Positions 24,594 to 34,337 of a stretch of DNA of 64,000 nt are shown here, one piece after another (the first letter of the stretch is position 1; every line of letters starts with the position of its first letter). The position numbers and the translations under genes are program-made. The DNA is from Micromonospora sp. RP3T (GTDB lineage: Bacteria > Actinomycetota > Actinomycetes > Mycobacteriales > Micromonosporaceae), in the NCBI RefSeq assembly GCF_003027925.1, contig NZ_PYPS01000004.1:124001-188000 (forward strand). Direction: 5' to 3'. Under the pieces are notes generated by a model. The model saw only the letters and a list, made by a program, of their open reading frames with translations. It had not been told where the DNA came from and ran no database searches.

Positions 24594-25408
24594 CCTCGTC
24601 GGAACTGCAACCCCGACAGGACGCCGCGCAGGCGCTGCGGCTGCTGACCGACGGCGAGCTGACCCTGGAGGGGCGGCTGGTCGACGCCTCCAACGCCACG
24701 CTGCGCGGCGCGGTCGCGCTCGGCGAGATCACCGCGCACTGCGTCTACAAGCCGGTCCGCGGCGAGCGCCCACTCTGGGACTTCCCGGACGGCACGCTCG
24801 CCGGCCGGGAGGTGGCCGCCTACCTGGTCTCCCGGGCCACCGGGTGGGACCTGGTGCCGCCGACCGTGCTGCGCGACGGCCCGTTCGGCCCCGGCTCCTG
24901 TCAGCTCTGGATCGACGAGCCGGCGGACGCCGAGCCGCTTGTCGGCTTCGTCCCGGCCGAGTCGGTGCCGCCGCGCTGGTTCCCGATCGCTGCGGCCCGT
25001 GACGACGACGGGGCGGCGTACGCGCTGGCGCACGCCGACGACCCGCGGCTGGCCCGGCTGGCCGTGCTCGACGCGGTGATCAACAACGCCGACCGCAAGG
25101 GCGGGCACGTGCTGGCCGGCGCCGACGACCGCATCTACGGCGTGGACCACGGCGTCAGCTTCCACGTCGAGGAGAAACTGCGCACGGTGCTCTGGGGCTG
25201 GGCGGGTCGCCTGCTCCCACCGGACGCGGTGGAGATGCTCGACGCGCTGGCCGGCCGGCTCGACGGCGCGCTCGGCGAGGAGCTGGCCGAACACCTCACA
25301 CTCGGCGAGGTCGCGGCGGTCGCGGCCCGGGTGGAGCGCCTGCGGGCCGACGGCCGGTTCCCGCTGCCACCGGAGGAGTGGCCGGCCATGCCCTGGCCGC
25401 CGATGTGA
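24590..25408 (+). CDS. SCO1664 family protein (kinase-like fold)
   Basis: 272 residues. CVYKPVRGERPLWDFPDGTLAGREVAAY resembles the N-lobe of PI3/PI4-kinase or HipA-like enzymes, and VLDAVINNADRKGGHVL plus IYGVDHGVSFH look like the catalytic Asn/Asp loops of that fold. The family is annotated SCO1664 in actinobacteria and is always next to DUF3090. Phosphotransferase activity is inferred from fold only. GTG 24590 overlaps the DUF3090 stop by 4 nt. Confidence 0.85.
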   Translation: MTSSELQPRQDAAQALRLLTDGELTLEGRLVDASNATLRGAVALGEITAHCVYKPVRGERPLWDFPDGTLAGREVAAYLVSRATGWDLVPPTVLRDGPFGPGSCQLWIDEPADAEPLVGFVPAESVPPRWFPIAAARDDDGAAYALAHADDPRLARLAVLDAVINNADRKGGHVLAGADDRIYGVDHGVSFHVEEKLRTVLWGWAGRLLPPDAVEMLDALAGRLDGALGEELAEHLTLGEVAAVAARVERLRADGRFPLPPEEWPAMPWPPM

Positions 25409-25462
25409 ACCGGTGTCGTGTTGATCACCCGAGGGGTGGCACCCTAGCGCCTGACGGATCGT

Positions 25463-25468
25463 TAGGCT
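25463..25468 (+). promoter_or_regulatory. -10 hexamer TAGGCT for leaderless mshC
   Basis: TAGGCT ends 7 nt before ATG 25476. Confidence 0.5.
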
Positions 25469-25475
25469 GGCGGTC

Positions 25476-26714
25476 ATGGAGTCTTGGACGGGACACGAGG
25501 TGCCACGGCTGCCCGGTGAAGGCGTGCCGCTGAGGTTGTACGACTCGGCGCGGCAGGGCGTCCACCCCTCCCGGCCCGACGGCGCCGCCACCCTCTACGT
25601 CTGTGGCATCACCCCGTACGACGCCACCCACCTCGGGCACGCCGCCACCATGATCACGTTCGATCTGGTGCAGCGGATGTGGCGCGACGCCGGCCTGACC
25701 GTGCGGTACGTGCAGAACGTCACCGACATCGACGACCCGCTGCTGGAGCGCGCCGAGCGCGACGGCGAGGACTGGAAGGTCCTGGCCATGCGGGAGACGG
25801 CGCTGTTCCGCGAGGACATGGAGTCGCTGCGCATCATCCCGCCGGCGCACTACGTCGGCGCGGTCGAGTCGATCCCGGACATCGCCGACCGGGTGCTCGT
25901 GCTGCTCAAGGACGGCGCGGCCTACCGGCTCGACGACGGCACCGGCGACGTCTACTTCGACATCTCCGCCACCGGCACGTTCGGCTACGAGTCCAACCTG
26001 TCCCGGGCGCAGATGCGGGAGATCTTCCCGGAGCGTGGCGGCGACCCGGACCGCGCCGGCAAGCGGGACCCGCTCGACCCGCTGCTGTGGCGCGGCGCCC
26101 GCGAGGGGGAGCCGTCCTGGCCCGGCGGCGACCTCGGCCCCGGCCGTCCCGGTTGGCACATCGAGTGCGCGGTCATCGCGCTGAACCTGCTCGGCGACCG
26201 GATCTCCGTGCAGGGCGGCGGCAACGACCTGATCTTCCCGCACCACGAGTGCTCCGCGGCACACGCCGAGCGGCTGACCGGCGCGGCGCCGTTCGCCGAC
26301 CACTACGTGCACGCCGGCATGATCGGCCTGGACGGCGAGAAGATGTCGAAGTCCAAGGGCAACCTGGTCTTCGTGTCCCGGCTGCGCGCCGACCGGGTCG
26401 ACCCGATGGCGGTGCGGCTGGCCCTGCTCGCCGGCCACTACCGCACCGACCGGTCCTGGACCGACGAGCTGCTCGTCGAGGCGCACGAGCGGCTGGACCG
26501 CTGGCGGCGGGCCGCCGCCGCGCCGTCCGGCCCGTCGGGCGAGGCGTTCCTGACCGAGCTACGCGCCCGTCTCGCCGACGACCTCGACACGCCGGGCGCG
26601 CTGGCCGCAGCCGACGCCTGGGCGTCCGGGACGCTGGCCGGCACGGCCGACGACCCGTCCGCCCCCACCCTGTTCGCCGACGCGCTCGACGCCCTCCTCG
26701 GCATCCGGGTGTAA
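25476..26714 (+). CDS. mshC: Mycothiol ligase MshC (cysteine:GlcN-Ins ligase)
   Basis: 412 residues, class I aminoacyl-tRNA-synthetase fold related to Cys[17 protein letters not shown] (residues 42-57) contains a zinc Cys and the HIGH-like motif; [10 protein letters not shown] and FPHHECS supply the remaining zinc ligands; [10 protein letters not shown] near 287 is the KMSKS loop. The CITPYD signature and missing tRNA-binding C-terminus separate MshC from cysteinyl-tRNA synthetase. It ligates cysteine to GlcN-Ins in mycothiol biosynthesis. Orthologue of Rv2130c by gene order. Confidence 0.95.
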   Translation: MESWTGHEVPRLPGEGVPLRLYDSARQGVHPSRPDGAATLYVCGITPYDATHLGHAATMITFDLVQRMWRDAGLTVRYVQNVTDIDDPLLERAERDGEDWKVLAMRETALFREDMESLRIIPPAHYVGAVESIPDIADRVLVLLKDGAAYRLDDGTGDVYFDISATGTFGYESNLSRAQMREIFPERGGDPDRAGKRDPLDPLLWRGAREGEPSWPGGDLGPGRPGWHIECAVIALNLLGDRISVQGGGNDLIFPHHECSAAHAERLTGAAPFADHYVHAGMIGLDGEKMSKSKGNLVFVSRLRADRVDPMAVRLALLAGHYRTDRSWTDELLVEAHERLDRWRRAAAAPSGPSGEAFLTELRARLADDLDTPGALAAADAWASGTLAGTADDPSAPTLFADALDALLGIRV

Positions 26715-26717
26715 GGC

Positions 26718-26756
26718 GGGGCCCCCTGTTAACGCCTCCGGTAGAGATGGGGCCCC
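26718..26756. terminator. GGGGCCCC-flanked hairpin after mshC
   Basis: GGGGCCCC occurs at 26718-26725 and 26749-26756, with partly complementary sequence inside, between mshC (stop 26714) and the convergent GntR gene (stop 26784). Confidence 0.5.
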
Positions 26757-26783
26757 TTCTCACCACCTCGCCGGCGGGGCGGG

Positions 26784-27575
26784 TCAGCCGAGGACGAGGC
26801 CCGGGTCGGGACTGGGGTCGGGGGCCGGGGCAGGGATCTTGTACTCCTCGGTGAGCGTGGTCATCGGGCCCGGCCAGGTGGCCTGGGCCACCTCGATCGG
26901 CTTGCGCCGCTCGTCGTACGCGATGTGCAGCAGGTGCAGCACCGGCGTGTCCGGGCGGATCTGCAGGATCTCCGCCTCCTCCCGGCTGGGCTGGCGGGCG
27001 CTGATGGTGTCCGTCGCGGTGACGTAGCGGCGGCCGGTGGCCTCCTCGGCCTCCTGGTAGAGCGGCCGGCCGAACGCCTCGGCCCGTTCCAGTGAGCTGC
27101 CGGCGGTGTCAGCGGGCAGGAACCAGGACGCGCCGACCTCGACCGGGGAGTCCTCGGTGCGGACCAGGTGCCGCCGGCAGAGCAGCTCGGTGCCGTCGGC
27201 GACGCCGAACGCGTCGGCGACCTCCGGCGGGGCGGCGGCGCGACCGACGGAGACGAGCTGCTGGCGGTACCGGGCGGCCAGGTCGGTGTGGTAGCCGCGG
27301 AAGCCGCCGTACCGGCCCCGGGCCAGGCGGTTGAGCCGGCGGCGGGTGCCCCGGACGTACGTGCCGGAGCCCGGTTTGGTGATCAGGATGCCCTCGACCC
27401 GGAGCTGGTCGACGGCGCGCTGGACGGTCTGCTTGGCCACGCCGAACAGTTCGGCGATGGCCGGGATGGACGGCAGTCGCTCGCCCGGCGCCCAGTCGCC
27501 GCGCCGCACCCGGTCCTTGAGCTGCGCGGCGATCTGCCGGTGCGGGAACTCGGCCGCGCCGGGGTTGATCTGCAT
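26784..27575 (-). CDS. GntR/HutC-family transcriptional regulator (UTRA domain)
   Basis: 263 residues. N-terminal GntR winged HTH (residues 12-75: YPHRQI-like helix, GERLPSIPAIAELFGVAKQTVQRAVDQLRVEG, GSGTYVRG) and a UTRA ligand domain from about 95 to 245. Members of the HutC subfamily bind metabolites. ATG 27575 has GAGGAGG 6 nt upstream. The AT-richer spacer with CTAGG repeats at 27595-27616 could be its own operator. Confidence 0.9.
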   Translation of the reverse strand: MQINPGAAEFPHRQIAAQLKDRVRRGDWAPGERLPSIPAIAELFGVAKQTVQRAVDQLRVEGILITKPGSGTYVRGTRRRLNRLARGRYGGFRGYHTDLAARYRQQLVSVGRAAAPPEVADAFGVADGTELLCRRHLVRTEDSPVEVGASWFLPADTAGSSLERAEAFGRPLYQEAEEATGRRYVTATDTISARQPSREEAEILQIRPDTPVLHLLHIAYDERRKPIEVAQATWPGPMTTLTEEYKIPAPAPDPSPDPGLVLG

Positions 27576-27594
27576 GTCCGCCTCCTCATGACAG

Positions 27595-27616
27595 CTAGGT
27601 TCCTAGGATGCACTAG
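27595..27616. promoter_or_regulatory. CTAGG-type repeats in front of GntR gene
   Basis: CTAGGTTCCTAG (27595-27606; arms CTAGG and CCTAG around TT) followed by another CTAG at 27613. Located 20-41 bp upstream of the start, overlapping a likely promoter, so a self-operator is plausible. Confidence 0.4.
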
Positions 27617-27647
27617 CGGACGTGACGCCGCCACCCCGAACACGCGA

Positions 27648-27678
27648 GAAGGCCGGGCCCACGGGGGACCCGGCCTTC
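27648..27678 (-). terminator. Hairpin after PAC2 gene
   Basis: GAAGGCCGGGCCC / GGACCCGGCCTTC type stem (one mismatch) 12 nt downstream of the minus-strand stop at 27690. Confidence 0.65.
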
Positions 27679-27689
27679 GAACGAACCAG

Positions 27690-28559
27690 CTACCAGGAAC
27701 CCGCGGTGGGCCCGGCGGAACCGCCCCGACGACGCAGGTACTTCTCGAACTCCTGCGCGATCTCGTCCCCGGTCAACGGCGTGATGCCCGCGTCGCCGAC
27801 GCGTTCCTCCAGCTCACGCACGTACTCGCCGAGCTCGGCGTCCTGCTCGGCGGCGCTGCGCACCCGCTGCTCCCACTCGGCGGCCTCCTCGGCCAGGTCG
27901 GCCATCGGCACCGGCAGGTCGAGCACCTCCTCGACGCGGTGCAGCAGCGCCAGCGTCGCCTTCGGGCAGGGCGGGTTGTTGGCGTAGTGCGGCACGTGCA
28001 CCCAGAACGACACCGCGTCGACCTCGGCGCGGGTGCACGCGTCGTGCAACACCCCGACGATGCCGGTCGGCCCGTCGTAGCGGGTGGGGGTGAGCTGGTA
28101 GCGCTTGGCCGCGTCGGCGTCGGACGCGCTGCCGCTGATCGGCAGCGGCCGGGTGTACGGCACGTCGGCCAGCAACGCGCCGAGCAGCACCACGCGCTCG
28201 ACCTCCAGACTGTGGCAGATCTCCAGCACCTGTTCGCAGAACGTGCGCCAGCGCATGCTCGGCTCGATGCCGCGGATCAGCACCACGTCCCGCTCGGTGC
28301 CCTCCGGGCTGGCCACCATGAACCGGGTGGTGGGCCACTCGACCCGGCGGGTCTCCCCGTCGGCCATGGTGATGGTCGGCCGGCTCACCTGGAAGTCGTA
28401 GAAGTCCTCCGGGTCCAACTCGGTCACCTGCCGGGCCTGCCAGACCTGTTCGAGGTGCTCCACGGCGGCGGTGGAGGCGTCCGCGGCGTCGTTCCAGCCC
28501 TCGAAGGCCGCGATCGCGACCGGTGAGCGCAGAACCGGCAGCCCGTCGAACTCGGTCAC
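27690..28559 (-). CDS. PAC2 family protein
   Basis: 289 residues. VAIAAFEGWNDAADASTAAVEHL at the N-terminus, RFMVASPEGTERDVVLIRGIEPS, VVLLGALLADVPYTRPLP and VSFWVHVPHYANNPPCP are PAC2-domain blocks. PAC2 proteins are related to eukaryotic proteasome assembly chaperones; in actinobacteria one such gene (Rv2125) lies in this same region near mshC and metH. A link to the proteasome 23 kb away is inference. Coiled C-terminal tail near 235-275. Confidence 0.85.
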   Translation of the reverse strand: MTEFDGLPVLRSPVAIAAFEGWNDAADASTAAVEHLEQVWQARQVTELDPEDFYDFQVSRPTITMADGETRRVEWPTTRFMVASPEGTERDVVLIRGIEPSMRWRTFCEQVLEICHSLEVERVVLLGALLADVPYTRPLPISGSASDADAAKRYQLTPTRYDGPTGIVGVLHDACTRAEVDAVSFWVHVPHYANNPPCPKATLALLHRVEEVLDLPVPMADLAEEAAEWEQRVRSAAEQDAELGEYVRELEERVGDAGITPLTGDEIAQEFEKYLRRRGGSAGPTAGSW

Positions 28560-28787
28560 GCCGTCACCTCACCCTGCTCGTCGGGAGCGGTGCCGCCCCG
28601 TCGCACGGTCGCGTCCCTGTTGTCCTTCACGTCCGCCAGCCTACGTGTCGCCGCCGGAGCCGGCCCGTCGGCCGCGCCGGTCACCCGGCCGGACCACCCG
28701 GTCGAATCGGATGAAAGGTACGCGGTGATCCGGCCGACATTATGTGGGATGGCGTAATGGGAGTGACCGTTACGTCGCTCGGCGCAC

Positions 28788-28793
28788 TAACCT
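28788..28793 (+). promoter_or_regulatory. -10 hexamer TAACCT for leaderless metH
   Basis: TAACCT ends 6 nt before GTG 28800. No cobalamin riboswitch was recognised in the 240-bp region upstream. Confidence 0.45.
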
Positions 28794-28799
28794 GACCGG

Positions 28800-31700
28800 G
28801 TGGCTACTTCGTTGCGCGACCTGCTGGCGGACCGGATCCTCATCGCCGACGGGGCCATGGGCACGATGCTCCAGGCCGCCGACCTCACCATCGACGACTT
28901 CAACGGCCTCGAGGGCTGCAACGAGATCCTCAACGTCACCCGGCCGGATGTGGTCCGTGGCGTACACGAGGCATACCTCGAGGCCGGCGCGGACTGCGTG
29001 GAGACCAACACGTTCGGCGCCAACCTGCCGAACCTGGCCGAGTACGGCATCGCCGAGCGCATCCGGGAGCTCTCCGAGGCCGCCGCGCGGATCGCCCGCG
29101 AGGCCGCCGACGCGTACACGACGCCGGAGCGGCCCCGGTTCGTGCTCGGCTCGATGGGCCCCGGCACCAAGCTGCCCACGCTGGGGCACGCCAGCTACGC
29201 CTCGCTGCGCGACGCGTACCAGGAGAACGCCGCCGGCCTGATCGCCGGCGGGGCGGACGCGCTGATCATCGAGACCTGTCAGGACCTGCTCCAGGTCAAG
29301 GCCGCGGTGGTCGGCTCGAAGCGGGCCCGCGACGCCGCCGGCCGGGACGTGCCGATCATCTGCCAGGTCGCCGTGGAGACCACCGGCACCATGCTGCTGG
29401 GCAGCGAGATCGGCGCGGCGCTCACCGCGATCGAGCCGCTCGGCGTCGACCTGATCGGCCTCAACTGCTCCACCGGCCCGGCCGAGATGGGTGAGCACCT
29501 GCGCTACCTGTCCCGGCACTCGCGCATCCCGGTGTCCGTGATGCCGAACGCCGGCCTGCCGGTGCTGACCGCCGACGGGGCGTACTTTCCGCTCGGGCCG
29601 GAGGAGATGGCCGACGCGCTGGAGCAGTTCGTCGACGACTACGGCGTGGGCCTGATCGGCGGCTGCTGCGGCACCACGCCGGAGCACATCCGGGTGCTGG
29701 TGGAGCGGCTCGGCGGGCGGCGCCCCTCGCCCCGGGCACCGGAGCCGGAGGCGGGCGTCTCCTCGATCTACCACCATGTGCCGTTCGCGCAGGACGCCAG
29801 CGTCCTGATGGTGGGGGAGCGGACCAACGCCAACGGCTCCAAGGCGTTCCGCGAGGCGATGCTCGCCGCCGACTGGCAGGCCTGCGTGGAGATCGCCCGC
29901 AACCAGGCCCGCGACGGTTCCCACCTGCTCGACCTCTGCGTCGACTACGTCGGCCGGGACGGCACGCAGGACATGCGGGAGCTGGCCGGCCGGTTCGCCA
30001 CCGCGTCCACGCTGCCGATCGTGCTGGACTCCACCGAGCCGGCGGTGATCGAGGCGGGGCTGGAGATGCTCGGCGGCCGGTGCGTGGTCAACTCCGTCAA
30101 CTTCGAGGACGGCGACGGCCCCGACTCCCGCTACGCGCGGGTCATGCCGGTGGTGAAGGAGCACGGCGCCGCCGTGGTGGCGCTGCTCATCGACGAGGAG
30201 GGCCAGGCGCGTACCCGGGAATGGAAGGTCCGGGTGGCCAGTCGGCTGATCGACGACCTGACCGGCCGCTGGGGGATGCGCCGGGAGGACATCCTCATCG
30301 ACGCGTTGACGTTCCCGATCGCCACCGGGCAGGAGGAGACGCGCCGGGACGGCATCGAGACGATCGAGGCGATCCGGGAGATCGTCGCCCGGTACCCGGG
30401 GGTGAACTTCACCGCCGGCATCTCGAACGTCTCGTTCGGGCTCAACCCGGCGGCCCGGCAGGTGCTCAACTCGGTGTTCCTGCACGAGTGCGTCCAGGTC
30501 GGTCTGAGTTCGGCCATCGTGCACGCCAGCAAGATCCTGCCGATGTCGCGGATCCCGGACGAGCAGCGCGAGGTGGCGCTGGACCTGGTCTACGACCGCC
30601 GACGCGAGGGCTACGACCCGGTGCAGCGGTTCATCGAGGCGTTCGAGGGCGTCGACGCCGCGTCGGCGCGCGCCACCCGGGCCGAGGAACTGGCCGCGCT
30701 GCCGTTGGAGGAGCGGCTCAAGCGGCGGATCATCGACGGTGAGCGCAACGGCCTGGAGGCCGACCTGGACACCGCGATGGCCGAGGGTCGCACGCCGCTG
30801 TCCATCATCAACGACCTGTTGCTCGACGGCATGAAGGTGGTCGGCGAGCTGTTCGGCTCGGGGCAGATGCAGTTGCCGTTCGTGCTCCAGTCCGCCGAGG
30901 TGATGAAGACCGCGGTGGCCTACCTGGAGCCGCACATGGAGAAGGCCGACGACGACGGCAAGGGTCGGATCGTGCTCGCCACGGTGAAGGGCGACGTGCA
31001 CGACATCGGCAAGAACCTGGTCGACATCATCCTGTCCAACAACGGCTACGACGTGGTCAACATCGGCATCAAGCAGCCGATCAACGCGATCCTCGACGCG
31101 GCCGAGGAACACCGGGCCGACGCCATCGGCATGTCCGGGCTGCTGGTCAAGAGCACGGTCATCATGAAGGAGAACCTGGCCGAGATGGCCTCGCGCGGCG
31201 TCGCCGAGCGCTGGCCGGTGCTGCTCGGCGGCGCGGCGCTGACCCGGGCGTACGTCGAGGACGACCTGCGGTCGATCTACCCGGGGCAGGTGCACTACGC
31301 CCGCGACGCGTTCGAGGGTCTGTCGCTGATGGACCGGGTGATGACGGCCAAGCGGGGCGGCGCGCCGGTGGTGGACCCGGAGCGGGAGGCCGCGCTGGCG
31401 GCCCGTCGGGAGCGTCGGGAACGGCAGCGCGCGCAGGTGCGTGAGGCGCTGCCCGAGCTGGACGACGCCTCGGTGCGCTCCGACGTGGCGGTACAGGAGG
31501 CGGTGCCCACGCCGCCTTTCCTCGGCACCCGGGTGGTCAAGGGCGTGCCGCTGGCCGACTACGCGGCGCTGCTCGACGAGCGGGCCACGTTCCTCGGGCA
31601 GTGGGGGCTGCGCGGCGCCCGGGGCGGCACGGGCCCGACGTACGAGGAGCTGGTGGAGACCGAGGGCCGGCCCCGGCTGCGGTACTGGCTGGATCGGCTG

Positions 31701-32315
31701 ATCGCCGACCAGGTGTTGGAAGCGGCCGTGGTGTACGGCTACTTCCCGGCGTACTCCGAGGGCAACGACCTGGTGGTGCTGGACGAGAACGGGCACAGCG
31801 AGCGGGCCCGGTTCTCCTTCCCCCGACAACGGCAGGAGCGTCGGCTGTGCCTGGCGGACTTCTTCCGCCCGAAGGGCGACCAGTTGGACGTGGTGGCGTT
31901 GCAGCTGGTCACCGTGGGGCAGCCGATCAGCGAGTACACGGCGAAGATGTTCGCCGCGAACGAATACCGCGACTACCTGGAGGTGCACGGCCTGTCGGTG
32001 CAGCTCACCGAGGCCCTGGCGGAGTACTGGCACCGGCGTGTCCGGTCGGAGCTGGTGCTGCCGGGCGGTGGCACGGTCGCCGACGACGACCCGGCCGACC
32101 TGGCCGGCCTGCTGCGCAACGACTACCGCGGCTGCCGGTACGCGTTCGGCTATCCGGCCTGCCCGGACCTGGAGGACCGGGCGAAGGTGGTGCAGTTGCT
32201 CGGCGCGGAGCGGATCGGCGTGCAGTTGTCGGAGGAGTTCCAGCTCGTGCCGGAGCAGGCCACCGACGCGATAGTGGTGCACCACCCGGAGGCGAACTAC
32301 TTCAACGCCAAGTAG
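28800..32315 (+). CDS. metH: Cobalamin-dependent methionine synthase MetH
   Basis: 1171 residues, modular. Homocysteine-binding barrel (residues 1-310, GLNCSTGPAEM and GGCCGTTPEH with zinc Cys), folate barrel (about 325-600, ERTNANGSKAF, NFEDGDG), cap and B12 domain (about 620-860) with GDVHDIGKN, where the His coordinates cobalt, and the C-terminal SAM reactivation domain (about 890-1170). It transfers methyl from methyl-tetrahydrofolate to homocysteine. Leaderless start at GTG 28800. Equivalent of Rv2124c by position after PAC2. Confidence 0.97.
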   Translation: MATSLRDLLADRILIADGAMGTMLQAADLTIDDFNGLEGCNEILNVTRPDVVRGVHEAYLEAGADCVETNTFGANLPNLAEYGIAERIRELSEAAARIAREAADAYTTPERPRFVLGSMGPGTKLPTLGHASYASLRDAYQENAAGLIAGGADALIIETCQDLLQVKAAVVGSKRARDAAGRDVPIICQVAVETTGTMLLGSEIGAALTAIEPLGVDLIGLNCSTGPAEMGEHLRYLSRHSRIPVSVMPNAGLPVLTADGAYFPLGPEEMADALEQFVDDYGVGLIGGCCGTTPEHIRVLVERLGGRRPSPRAPEPEAGVSSIYHHVPFAQDASVLMVGERTNANGSKAFREAMLAADWQACVEIARNQARDGSHLLDLCVDYVGRDGTQDMRELAGRFATASTLPIVLDSTEPAVIEAGLEMLGGRCVVNSVNFEDGDGPDSRYARVMPVVKEHGAAVVALLIDEEGQARTREWKVRVASRLIDDLTGRWGMRREDILIDALTFPIATGQEETRRDGIETIEAIREIVARYPGVNFTAGISNVSFGLNPAARQVLNSVFLHECVQVGLSSAIVHASKILPMSRIPDEQREVALDLVYDRRREGYDPVQRFIEAFEGVDAASARATRAEELAALPLEERLKRRIIDGERNGLEADLDTAMAEGRTPLSIINDLLLDGMKVVGELFGSGQMQLPFVLQSAEVMKTAVAYLEPHMEKADDDGKGRIVLATVKGDVHDIGKNLVDIILSNNGYDVVNIGIKQPINAILDAAEEHRADAIGMSGLLVKSTVIMKENLAEMASRGVAERWPVLLGGAALTRAYVEDDLRSIYPGQVHYARDAFEGLSLMDRVMTAKRGGAPVVDPEREAALAARRERRERQRAQVREALPELDDASVRSDVAVQEAVPTPPFLGTRVVKGVPLADYAALLDERATFLGQWGLRGARGGTGPTYEELVETEGRPRLRYWLDRLIADQVLEAAVVYGYFPAYSEGNDLVVLDENGHSERARFSFPRQRQERRLCLADFFRPKGDQLDVVALQLVTVGQPISEYTAKMFAANEYRDYLEVHGLSVQLTEALAEYWHRRVRSELVLPGGGTVADDDPADLAGLLRNDYRGCRYAFGYPACPDLEDRAKVVQLLGAERIGVQLSEEFQLVPEQATDAIVVHHPEANYFNAK

Positions 32316-32450
32316 CCCGCCGGGGCGTTTGTTCCCGGAATGCCGCCAGGTCACCGATATCGGCGATCAACCGTCGGCACGTGGGGCGTTGTGATGTGCT
32401 GAATCCGGCACCTGGGGCAGGGCTGTGCCACCAGTGGACGGGGTTCGGCC

Positions 32451-34169
32451 ATGACGGAGCTCAGTGAGATCCAGGCGGCGATTCGGGCGACCGGCGGAGG
32501 ATGGACCGCCGTCGAGACGTCGGTGTCGAGGTTGCCGGAGGAGGCACGCAGACTGCGGCTGGGCTATGTTCCGGGGCCGGACGAACCGAGCCTTGAGGAA
32601 CGCGAGGAGCGCAGCCGCGAGAATGCCCAAATGGTGCCTCGCGAAGAAGGTGGGGTGCTCCCGTTCGTCATGGACTGGCGGCACGAGGGGGGCTACAACT
32701 ACATATCTGCGGTGAAGGACCAGGGGGACTGCGGGAGTTGCTGGGCGTTCGGCACGGTGGCGGCGTTGAGCGCTGCGGCGAGAATCGAGCGGAGGGCCCC
32801 GGGGACCATGCCGCTGGATGTCTCCGAGGGGCAACTCGTCTCCTGTGTCCACAACGGCGACTGCGGCACGGGCGCGTCGGTCGGCGTGGCGCTGTGCTAC
32901 GCCCGCGACAACGGGCTCCTGTCCGAGGCGGAGTTCCCGTACGCGGCTCGGGAGAAGCCCTGTTCGCTGCCGAGCAACTGGACCGATCGTGCGACGAGGA
33001 TTTCCGGGTACAGCACCATCGTCTCCTTTCAGGAGATGAAGAATTGGCTGGTCAAGCGCGGTCCGCTGATTGCCGCCTTCACCGTCTACCTCGATTTCTA
33101 CTTCTACGGCGGCGGCGTCTACCAGAACAGTTGGGGCTGGGTGGTTGGTGGTCACTGCGTCTGTGTGGTCGGCTTCGACGACAACAAGGGCGCGTGGTTG
33201 TGTAAGAACAGTTGGGGAACCGGCTTTGGTGAGCACGGCTATTTCTGGATCAAGTATGGTCAGTGTGGCATCGACGCTGTGATGTGGGCGATCGACTCGT
33301 TCACCAACATCCCCGAGGTCGATTGGCGGATGCTGGTCCATGCCGGCTGGAGCGATACGAGCTTCTGGTACACGATCTTCGACGGCGCCGTTCCGTCGTC
33401 GGACACGAAAGCGCCGCAGCTCCTCCTCACTTCCAGTCCCGCTCTCGCCTTCTACCGGGGGGCCGTGCACTGCCTCCATCAGACGCCGGCAGGACTCGGT
33501 AGGTTGTGGCACGTCACGTTCTGCGGCGGCGCGTGGTCGGAGGATCAGCGGGTGGGGGAGGTCAGCCTGACCGACAACCCGGCGGTGGCGGTGTACGGCG
33601 ACCGCCTGCACTGCGTGTACCAGGGGCCCGGCGGGAACCGCGAGCTGTGGCACCTGGTCTTCGACGGCGCGAGATGGAGCGCGGGCAAACGTGTCCCCGG
33701 TGCCGAACTATTCGGCAGCCCCGCCCTGGTGGAGTACGGCGGTCGCCTGCACTGCCTGTACCAGGGTGGCGGCCACGGCGACATGTGGCACACCGTCTTC
33801 GACGGGGTCGCCTGGTCGCGACCCGGGGTGGTCGCCGGGGTTCGTCTCACCGGTAGCCCCGCCGTGGCGGTCTACCGGAGCAAGCTGCACTGTCTGCACC
33901 AGGGCCCCGGCGAGAGCGGTCAACTGCTGCACACTGTGTTCGACGGTACGAGCTGGACTGCCGACACGTGGGTCAGAGATGTCGCGCTGTCCTTCAGTCC
34001 CACCGTGGCCGTCTCCGGCGACGTCCTGCACTGCGCGCACATCAGTCGGCAGAGCGACGTGGAGGTGTGGCACGCGTCGTACAACGGGGTCGATTGGACG
34101 CCCGACCAACATCTCACCGGGGTCATGTCGGCTCACGGTGTTGCCCTGATCGCCTACAACTACGACTGA
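32451..34169 (+). CDS. Papain-like C1 protease fused to a repeat (propeller-like) domain
   Basis: 572 residues. A prosegment-like N-terminus (1-75) precedes a C1 peptidase domain: QGDCGSCWAF (catalytic C97), GGHCVCVVGFD (H235) and KNSWGTGFGEHGYF (N253). Residues about 300-572 are five to six repeats of roughly 46 residues with the pattern SPA-V-AVY...LHC-(L/V)-(H/Y)Q ... LWH-VFDG-WS. The last strand (VALIAYNYD) could close a beta-propeller with the first. No signal peptide or membrane segment, so the export route is unknown. The gene has lower GC than its neighbours and no clear ribosome site, suggesting recent acquisition. Possibly a toxin or predation-type enzyme; unknown. Confidence 0.85.
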   Translation: MTELSEIQAAIRATGGGWTAVETSVSRLPEEARRLRLGYVPGPDEPSLEEREERSRENAQMVPREEGGVLPFVMDWRHEGGYNYISAVKDQGDCGSCWAFGTVAALSAAARIERRAPGTMPLDVSEGQLVSCVHNGDCGTGASVGVALCYARDNGLLSEAEFPYAAREKPCSLPSNWTDRATRISGYSTIVSFQEMKNWLVKRGPLIAAFTVYLDFYFYGGGVYQNSWGWVVGGHCVCVVGFDDNKGAWLCKNSWGTGFGEHGYFWIKYGQCGIDAVMWAIDSFTNIPEVDWRMLVHAGWSDTSFWYTIFDGAVPSSDTKAPQLLLTSSPALAFYRGAVHCLHQTPAGLGRLWHVTFCGGAWSEDQRVGEVSLTDNPAVAVYGDRLHCVYQGPGGNRELWHLVFDGARWSAGKRVPGAELFGSPALVEYGGRLHCLYQGGGHGDMWHTVFDGVAWSRPGVVAGVRLTGSPAVAVYRSKLHCLHQGPGESGQLLHTVFDGTSWTADTWVRDVALSFSPTVAVSGDVLHCAHISRQSDVEVWHASYNGVDWTPDQHLTGVMSAHGVALIAYNYD

Positions 34170-34242
34170 CCAGCGTCGTCGCGGGTCAGCCAGCGCGCGG
34201 CATTTGGGTAGCTTTCGGAGTTTTTACGTCACTCGGAAGGGT

Positions 34243-34269
34243 GCTCACGTCTTTTTCAGTTATGTGAGC
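34243..34269. promoter_or_regulatory. AT-rich upstream region with GCTCAC / GTGAGC dyad
   Basis: A 6-bp inverted repeat (GCTCAC at 34243, GTGAGC at 34264) lies in a T-rich stretch 70-95 bp before the flavin oxidase start, a lower-GC patch likely to hold the promoter. Confidence 0.35.
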
Positions 34270-34337
34270 GATTGTCTGGTCCTAGCGTGAGGTCGCACGC
34301 CAACGGACGGGCGTGACCCGATCGAGAGGCCACGACC

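Noticed and set aside
28560..28799. Possible cobalamin riboswitch before metH
   Set aside because: No B12-box or conserved core was recognised, and a -10 hexamer sits 6 nt before the start codon, leaving no leader RNA.
28770..32354. 1194-codon open frame on the minus strand opposite metH
   Set aside because: It mirrors metH codon bias exactly, has no ribosome site or domain, and is rich in Arg, His and Gln runs typical of antisense high-GC reading.
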